DNA from: an uncultured Paracoccaceae bacterium
Lineage (GTDB): Bacteria; Pseudomonadota; Alphaproteobacteria; Rhodobacterales; Rhodobacteraceae
Assembly: GCA_938038825.1 (NCBI GenBank)
Contig: CALHST010000165.1
Coordinates: 1 to 7,305, forward strand
Reading direction: 5' to 3'
Length of the DNA: 7,305 bases
Shown here: piece by piece, positions 1-4,627 of the stretch
Numbering within the stretch: position 1 is the stretch's first letter
Layout of the letters: the number at the start of each line of letters is the position of its first letter
Made by a program: the position numbers and the translations under genes
Notes under the pieces: model-generated
What the model saw: the letters and a program-made list of their open reading frames with translations, nothing else
What the model was told of the DNA's origin: nothing
The model's database searches: none

Positions 1-153
1 GTTCGCCTGACAACCCCAATCACAATGTCCTTGGAAGAAGCAATTGCTTACATCAACGATGACGAGTTAGTCGAAGTGACACCAAACGCTATTCGCTTGC
101 GCAAAGTGTATCTTGATCCGCATGAACGAAAGCGGATGTCCAAGACCTATTGA
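1..153 (+). CDS. typA: TypA/BipA ribosome-associated GTPase, C-terminal end only
   Basis: This is the last 50 codons and TGA stop of a gene that begins before the window, open from base 1 in frame 1. The peptide contains a MSLEEAIAYINDDELVEVTP stretch, then IRLRK and a final HERKRMSK. This is the characteristic C-terminal end of TypA/BipA (EF-G-like translational GTPase): 'DDELVEVTP..IRLRK..L...ERKR'. TypA binds the 70S ribosome and supports ribosome assembly and growth under stress. The GTPase domains lie outside the window, so integrity cannot be judged. The gene converges on the minus-strand DUF1330 gene, with a pair of hairpins in the 84-base gap. The family call rests on recognising the C-terminal signature. 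Confidence 0.88.
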   Translation, partial: VRLTTPITMSLEEAIAYINDDELVEVTPNAIRLRKVYLDPHERKRMSKTY

Positions 154-159
154 TGGGTT

Positions 160-182
160 TCGACTTGTCTTTGACAAGTCGA
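160..182. repeat. Perfect inverted repeat (hairpin 1) just after typA
   Basis: CGACTTGTC (161-169) pairs exactly with GACAAGTCG (173-181) around a TTT loop. The outer T160/A182 pair extends the stem to 10 bp. It starts seven bases after the typA stop. No T-run follows on either strand, so by itself it is not a canonical intrinsic terminator. It may stabilise the typA 3' end or act together with the second hairpin two bases downstream. Confidence 0.6.
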
Positions 183-184
183 CC

Positions 185-224
185 GTCTGGGGGGCACGCC
201 CCCAGACATTTATGAGTATTTTGG
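185..224. terminator. Strong GC-rich hairpin between convergent typA and DUF1330 genes (likely terminator)
   Basis: GTCTGGGGG (185-193) pairs exactly with CCCCCAGAC (199-207) around a GCACG loop, a 9 bp GC-rich stem. On the + strand it is followed by ATTTATGAGTATTTT, which is T-rich but not a clean T-run. On the minus strand it is followed by GGTCGACTTG, with no T-run. It most likely ends typA transcription and may also block readthrough from the minus-strand alaS-DUF1330 unit. Terminator function is inferred from the stem and its position between convergent stop codons. Confidence 0.65.
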
Positions 225-237
225 GAACAATGATGGG

Positions 238-525
238 TTAGTCGGTAATTTCGACAACCATCAGTTCCCGTTCGGACGCATCACGGGCAAAGTTCAGCGC
301 CTCTTGATACTCTGGCGAATTGTAGCAACCGACTGCAGCGTCCACTGACGGGAATTTGGCAACCACGTTACGCGGACGTTCCTTGCCTTCGAGTTGTACA
401 AAACGTCCACCACGAGCAATGAATGTGCCGCCGTGTTTTTCAACGGCAGGTCCCGCCAGTTTTGCGTATTTTCCGTATGCGTCCGCATCTGTGACAGTCA
501 CATGCGCGATCCAAAGTGCACCCAT
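238..525 (-). CDS. DUF1330 family small protein
   Basis: This is a 95-residue protein of unknown function. It matches the style of the DUF1330 family, small ferredoxin-like alpha/beta proteins thought to form dimers. Visible hallmarks are an N-terminal strand WIAHVTVTD (5-13), the GG at 32-33, RGG at 38-40, EG at 46-47, FPS at 58-60, SPEY at 70-73 and Arg81. The residue pair before NSPEY is Cys67-Tyr68, where an aromatic pair is common in relatives. There is no signal peptide or membrane segment, so it is probably cytosolic. The start is ATG at 523-525. The Shine-Dalgarno AAAGGA (minus strand, 533-538) is 7 nt upstream and lies inside the last codons of alaS. Only 4 nt separate the alaS stop from this ATG, so the gene is almost certainly co-transcribed and probably translationally coupled to alaS. 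No substrate or reaction can be named. Confidence 0.82.
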   Translation of the reverse strand: MGALWIAHVTVTDADAYGKYAKLAGPAVEKHGGTFIARGGRFVQLEGKERPRNVVAKFPSVDAAVGCYNSPEYQEALNFARDASERELMVVEITD

Positions 526-529
526 TGAA

Positions 530-3184
530 TTATCCTTTTAGAATGGCTTCAGCTGCTTTGATTGCAGCGTCCGCGTTTGTGGCGTCTTTCGCCCCACCTT
601 GCGCCATATCGGGACGCCCGCCGCCGCCTTTTCCGCCAAGCTCAGCGACGGCTGCCTTGACCAAATCAACAGCATTGGCGCGGTCAGTTGCATCGTCGGT
701 AACGCCCGCAGCCACGGCGACTTTACCGTCCGACTCTGCGATCAACAGAACGGCACCGGTCCCGATCTGTGCTTTGTGAGCGTCCATCATGGGCGGCAAA
801 TCCTTGCCCGTGACACCGGAAAGTACCTTAGCAACGAATTTCAGGCCATTGATTTCTTTGACATCGGTCGCATCTGACGTACCGCCACCCATCGCCAATT
901 CACGACGCAGCTGAGCGACTTCATTCTCGAGTTTCTTGCGCTCATCTAGAAGGGCCTTTACCCGTGTTGGGACATCTGCTGCGGGTGCTTTCAATTCGGT
1001 CGCTGTACGTGCCAAAAGGTGATCTTGCCCACGCAGATAATCCATGGCCGCTTGCCCAGTCAGCGCTTCGATCCGACGCACACCCGCACTAGAGGCACTG
1101 TCACCCAACACCACAAAAGCCCCAATATCGCCTGTGCGCGACACATGTGTCCCGCCGCACAATTCCAGAGAATAGGTGTTCCCGGACTGCCCTTTACCGG
1201 ATCCAACTTGCCGACCCATCGACACAACTCTGACCTCATCGCCATATTTTTCACCAAACAGCGCCTGCGCACCGATGGCACGGGCATCATCCGGTGTCAT
1301 GATCCGCGTTTCTACGACCTCGTTCTGGCGAATAAAGGCGTTCACATCTTCCTCGACTGTGCTTAGTTCTTCTAGGCTCACGGCCTTTGCATGACTGAAA
1401 TCAAACCGCAAACGGTCCGGAGCATTCAAAGACCCCCGCTGCGCCACGTGTTCACCAAGTGCGCCGCGTAAAGCTTCGTGCAGTAGATGCGTGGCAGAGT
1501 GGTTAGCCCGGATGGCACTGCGTCGATCATGAGAGACGGTCAGAACCGCGCCATCCCCGATGGTCAATGTACCTTTGATCACACGCGCAATATGAACAAA
1601 CACACCCGCAGTTTTTCGTGTATCGGTGATTTCGGCTTCGCCGCTCTCGGTTCGCAGAACACCGGTATCCCCAACCTGCCCGCCGCTTTCCGCGTAAAAA
1701 GGTGTTTGGTTTAACGCGATTTGCACGGTTTGGCCTTCGCTGACGCTGTCAACCAATGCGCCGTCTTGTACCAGTCCAACGATCTGGCCTTCAGCGGTCT
1801 CTGTATCGTATCCAAGGAAATCTGTGACCCCGGCCTTGTCTGCAACGTCAAACCAAATTGTGGCGTCCGCTGCCTCCCCGGATCCAGACCATGCCGCGCG
1901 CGCTTTGGTTTTTTGTGCATCCATCGCAGCATCAAAGCCATCCTTATCCACGCCAAAGCCCTTTTCGCGCAGGGCATCTTGGGTCAGATCCAAAGGAAAT
2001 CCATAGGTGTCATACAGCTTGAACGCAGCAGCACCTGGAAGATTGTCGCCTTCGTTGAAACCAGAGACCTCATCTTCCAAAAGGCGCAATCCGCGATCCA
2101 GTGTTCGCTTAAACCGGGTTTCTTCCAGCTCTAGTGTTTCACTGATCATCGCCTGCGCTTGCCCCAGTTCGGGATATGCTGCGCCCATTTGACCAACCAA
2201 GGCCGGCACAAGTTTGTGCATGACCGGGTCTTTGGCACCCAGCAAATGCGCATGACGCATGGCCCGGCGCATAATCCGGCGCAGAACATATCCACGACCT
2301 TCATTCGACGGCATGACACCGTCTGCGATCAAAAACGATGTAGAGCGCAAATGATCGGCAATCACGCGGTGATGCACGTTTTGATCACCAAACGGGTCGC
2401 TGGATGTGGCCTGCGCAGACGCTTCGATAAGCGCCTTCATTGTATCGGTGTCGTAATTGTCGTGGCTGCCTTGCAAAAGTGCGCCGATCCGTTCCAATCC
2501 CATGCCGGTATCAATGGATTGCATGTCCAGTGCTTTCATCGAACCATCTTCGAACTGCTCGTTTTGCATGAAAACAATGTTCCAGATCTCGATAAAGCGA
2601 TCACCGTCTTCCTCGGGAGAGCCTGGAGGGCCGCCCCAAATATGGTCGCCGTGGTCATAGAATATTTCAGTGCAAGGACCACACGGGCCCGTCGGACCCA
2701 TTTGCCAGAAGTTGTCCGATGTCGCGATCCGGATAATGCGATCTTCGGGAATTCCGACTTTCTTCCAGATTTCGGCCGCCTCATCGTCGGTATGATAAAC
2801 TGTAACGTACAGCTTTTCTTTTGGGATTCCGAATTCGCCTGTAATCAGGTTATAAGCAAATGGGATCGCTTCGGTTTTGAAATAATCGCCAAAGCTGAAA
2901 TTTCCCAGCATTTCAAAGAACGTATGATGGCGCGCAGTATATCCGACATTGTCCAAATCGTTGTGTTTGCCGCCCGCCCGCACACATTTTTGCGACGATG
3001 TCGCGCGCGTATAGTCGCGTGTTTCAAGCCCGGTGAATAGGTTTTTGAACTGTACCATACCCGAGTTTGCGAACATCAAAGTTGGATCGTTACGGGGCAC
3101 AAGGGGGCTTGAGGCGACCACTTCGTGCCCTTGCTGTTCGAAATACGACAGGAAGGTTGAGCGGATGTCGTTGAGGGAGGCCAT
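530..3184 (-). CDS. alaS: Alanine--tRNA ligase
   Basis: Cytosolic class II aminoacyl-tRNA synthetase that charges tRNA-Ala and clears mischarged Ser/Gly. At 884 aa it is full length for a bacterial AlaRS. The catalytic core is at the N-terminus: SSPLVPRNDPTLMFANSGM (25-43), motif 2 with RHHTFFEMLGNFSFGDYF (85-102), and motif 3 DTGMGLERIG (225-234). The editing domain carries the zinc/active-site residues His562 and His566 (NHSATHLLH) and Cys676 and His680 (CGGTH). Residues 740-765 are charged and helical (coiled-coil-like), followed by the C-Ala/DHHA1-type domain with a glycine-rich GGKGGGGRPDMAQGGA (850-865) and a helical end. The start is ATG at 3182-3184. The upstream Shine-Dalgarno is weak (GGA, 8 nt away), but the N-terminus MASLNDIRSTFLSYFE aligns well with family starts. 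All key residues are present. The next gene upstream, recA, has its own terminator, so alaS probably has its own promoter. DUF1330 follows in the same transcript. Confidence 0.98.
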   Translation of the reverse strand: MASLNDIRSTFLSYFEQQGHEVVASSPLVPRNDPTLMFANSGMVQFKNLFTGLETRDYTRATSSQKCVRAGGKHNDLDNVGYTARHHTFFEMLGNFSFGDYFKTEAIPFAYNLITGEFGIPKEKLYVTVYHTDDEAAEIWKKVGIPEDRIIRIATSDNFWQMGPTGPCGPCTEIFYDHGDHIWGGPPGSPEEDGDRFIEIWNIVFMQNEQFEDGSMKALDMQSIDTGMGLERIGALLQGSHDNYDTDTMKALIEASAQATSSDPFGDQNVHHRVIADHLRSTSFLIADGVMPSNEGRGYVLRRIMRRAMRHAHLLGAKDPVMHKLVPALVGQMGAAYPELGQAQAMISETLELEETRFKRTLDRGLRLLEDEVSGFNEGDNLPGAAAFKLYDTYGFPLDLTQDALREKGFGVDKDGFDAAMDAQKTKARAAWSGSGEAADATIWFDVADKAGVTDFLGYDTETAEGQIVGLVQDGALVDSVSEGQTVQIALNQTPFYAESGGQVGDTGVLRTESGEAEITDTRKTAGVFVHIARVIKGTLTIGDGAVLTVSHDRRSAIRANHSATHLLHEALRGALGEHVAQRGSLNAPDRLRFDFSHAKAVSLEELSTVEEDVNAFIRQNEVVETRIMTPDDARAIGAQALFGEKYGDEVRVVSMGRQVGSGKGQSGNTYSLELCGGTHVSRTGDIGAFVVLGDSASSAGVRRIEALTGQAAMDYLRGQDHLLARTATELKAPAADVPTRVKALLDERKKLENEVAQLRRELAMGGGTSDATDVKEINGLKFVAKVLSGVTGKDLPPMMDAHKAQIGTGAVLLIAESDGKVAVAAGVTDDATDRANAVDLVKAAVAELGGKGGGGRPDMAQGGAKDATNADAAIKAAEAILKG
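533..538 (-). promoter_or_regulatory. Ribosome binding site of DUF1330 gene, embedded in alaS 3' end
   Basis: On the minus strand AAAGGA sits 7 nt before the DUF1330 ATG and overlaps the final Lys-Gly codons of alaS (alaS TAA at 530-532). It supports the chosen DUF1330 start. It also implies that ribosomes terminating on alaS help or compete with initiation on the small gene. Confidence 0.7.
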
Positions 3185-3218
3185 AAATTTTGTCCAAGGC
3201 TTGCTATGAGGTGTTCTT

Positions 3219-3247
3219 CAAATAGCTGCGCCCTGCAAGACTGTCCA
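3219..3247 (-). promoter_or_regulatory. Candidate sigma70-type promoter for alaS
   Basis: On the minus strand TGGACA (3242-3247) is a reasonable -35 element. It is followed after 17 bp by TATTTG (3219-3224), a poor-to-fair -10. Transcription would begin near 3212, giving a leader of about 28 nt before the alaS ATG at 3184. The placement fits, because the recA terminator lies just upstream, but the -10 match is weak. I see no T-box or other leader structure here. Confidence 0.35.
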
Positions 3248-3302
3248 TGTCCGCGTGCGATTGTTCAGGCCGAAAATCATTGGGCTGACCCGCCAGAACG
3301 TA

Positions 3303-3327
3303 AAAGAGGGCCACTTGGGCCCTCTTT
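3303..3327 (-). terminator. Intrinsic terminator of recA
   Basis: AAAGAGGGCC (3303-3312) pairs exactly with GGCCCTCTTT (3318-3327) around a 5-nt loop. Read on the minus strand, the stem ends in CCTCTTTTA, giving a short T-run directly after a 10 bp GC-rich stem. It lies about 20 nt past the recA stop (3347-3349). This is a classic Rho-independent terminator separating recA from alaS. Confidence 0.87.
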
Positions 3328-3346
3328 CTGAGAAAATTAGACGGCT

Positions 3347-4426
3347 TTAAGCCTCTAAAATGTCGTCGTCTTCTTTTTTGGAACCCACAGGCATATCGAA
3401 ATCCAAACCATGAGCGGCACGGATTTTGTCTTCGATATCAAGTGCTATTGCTGTGTTTTCTTTCAAGAAATTCTTCGCGTTTTCGCGTCCTTGACCGATC
3501 CGCTCGTCTCCGTAAGAGAACCAAGAACCTGACTTGTCGACGATTCCAGCCTTTACGCCCAAATCCAGCAATTCGCCATTTTTGGAAATGCCTTCACCAT
3601 ACATGATGTCGAATTCAACCTGCTTGAAAGGCGGCGCCACTTTGTTTTTGACGACTTTCACGCGGGTTGCGTTCCCAACCACTTCGTCCCGATCCTTCAA
3701 CGCACCGATACGGCGGATATCAAGGCGTACCGACGAATAGAACTTAAGCGCATTGCCGCCAGTTGTTGTTTCAGGCGAGCCGAACATTACGCCGATTTTC
3801 ATCCTGATTTGGTTGATGAAAATAACCATGCAATTGGACTTGCTAATGGACCCGGTCAGCTTGCGCATCGCTTGGCTCATTAAGCGAGCCTGAACACCGA
3901 CGCTGCTGTCCCCCATATCACCTTCAAGTTCGGACTTAGGTGTCAACGCGGCAACGGAATCGACAATTACCATGTTTACCGCACCAGAGCGCACCAACGT
4001 GTCCGTGATTTCAAGAGCTTGCTCGCCCGTGTCAGGTTGCGAGATGAGCAATTCGTCAATGTCCACGCCCAACTTCTTGGCATATTGTGGATCAAGCGCA
4101 TGTTCCGCATCGACAAAAGCACAGACGCCGCCACTTTTTTGCTGTTCTGCGACGCAATGCAGGGTCAGTGTGGTTTTGCCCGAGGATTCAGGACCGTAAA
4201 TTTCGATAATGCGACCCATCGGCAGGCCGCCTATGCCCAAGGCAATATCGAGCCCTAGCGAACCAGTCGAGCTCGCCTTGATGTCTTGCACGGCACCTTC
4301 CGCACCCAGTTTCATGATGGATCCCTTGCCGAACTGACGTTCGATTTGGGCCAAAGCACTGTCCAGCGCTTTTTGTTTGTCGGCGTTCTGTTTGTTGCTC
4401 ATGGATAAAAGATCTGCCGTTGCCAT
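3347..4426 (-). CDS. recA: Recombinase RecA
   Basis: ATP-dependent DNA strand-exchange protein. It forms filaments on ssDNA, drives homologous recombination and triggers LexA self-cleavage in the SOS response. From ATG 4424-4426 it is 359 aa, typical of alphaproteobacterial RecA. Visible motifs are Walker A GPESSGKT (78-85), Walker B MVIVD (152-156), loop L1 EGDMGDSSVGVQAR (168-181), FINQIRMKIGVMFGSPETTTGG (about 203-224, containing loop L2), and an acidic tail KKEDDDILEA. An upstream in-frame ATG at 4466-4468 would add 14 residues (MPRSTGYDNKGRTI) unlike any RecA N-terminus. The chosen start has AGGGA 9 nt upstream and gives the family-like MATADLL...KQKALDSALAQIERQFGKGSIM. A LexA box and promoter lie upstream and a terminator downstream, so the gene can be expressed alone, with cckA on the same strand above it. 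No key residue is missing. Confidence 0.98.
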   Translation of the reverse strand: MATADLLSMSNKQNADKQKALDSALAQIERQFGKGSIMKLGAEGAVQDIKASSTGSLGLDIALGIGGLPMGRIIEIYGPESSGKTTLTLHCVAEQQKSGGVCAFVDAEHALDPQYAKKLGVDIDELLISQPDTGEQALEITDTLVRSGAVNMVIVDSVAALTPKSELEGDMGDSSVGVQARLMSQAMRKLTGSISKSNCMVIFINQIRMKIGVMFGSPETTTGGNALKFYSSVRLDIRRIGALKDRDEVVGNATRVKVVKNKVAPPFKQVEFDIMYGEGISKNGELLDLGVKAGIVDKSGSWFSYGDERIGQGRENAKNFLKENTAIALDIEDKIRAAHGLDFDMPVGSKKEDDDILEA

Positions 4427-4479
4427 TATTGTTCGTCCCTTATTGTCATACCCGGTGCTGCGCGGCAATCACCGCTCAT

Positions 4480-4494
4480 GTTCGCCTCTTGTTC
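4480..4494 (-). promoter_or_regulatory. LexA (SOS) box of recA
   Basis: The + strand reads GTTCGCCTCTTGTTC, a perfect match to the alphaproteobacterial SOS box GTTC-N7-GTTC (GAAC-N7-GAAC on the recA strand). It lies 54 bp upstream of the recA ATG, directly downstream of the proposed -10 hexamer and so over the expected transcription start. LexA bound here would block initiation until DNA damage causes LexA cleavage. The motif is seen directly. Its function is inferred from the known consensus and its position. Confidence 0.85.
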
Positions 4495-4523
4495 TCTATG
4501 CGCACAAAAGGAGAACATTTCAA
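4495..4523 (-). promoter_or_regulatory. recA promoter (-35/-10)
   Basis: On the minus strand TTGAAA (4518-4523) is a good -35 element. It is followed after exactly 17 bp by CATAGA (4495-4500) as -10. Transcription would begin near 4488, within the LexA box, giving a leader of about 60 nt. The -35 and the spacing are convincing, and the -10 is a weaker match. The adjacent SOS box supports the assignment. Confidence 0.6.
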
Positions 4524-4627
4524 TCAAATTTTCATAAAATCAGCATGCAGAACGAGATTTAACAAATCGTTTACACCACAGCAAAATGGCCCAAACCGTC
4601 TATTTTGTTGTTTTTGTTAACGTTTTG

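Noticed and set aside
2159..3040. 293-codon + strand open frame opposite alaS
   Set aside because: It lies wholly antisense to a complete, clearly conserved alaS. The translation is rich in Arg, His and Cys with no recognisable domain, as expected of a shadow frame.
3263..3299. Imperfect inverted repeat GTTCAGGC...GCCAGAAC between recA and alaS
   Set aside because: The short arms carry an internal mismatch around a 21 nt loop and lack the GTTC-N7-GTTC spacing, so it is probably chance. The true terminator is the adjacent 3303-3327 hairpin.
4427..4468. Alternative recA start 14 codons upstream (MPRSTGYDNKGRTI extension)
   Set aside because: The extension is unlike RecA N-termini. The downstream ATG has a suitable AGGGA and gives the family-typical start.
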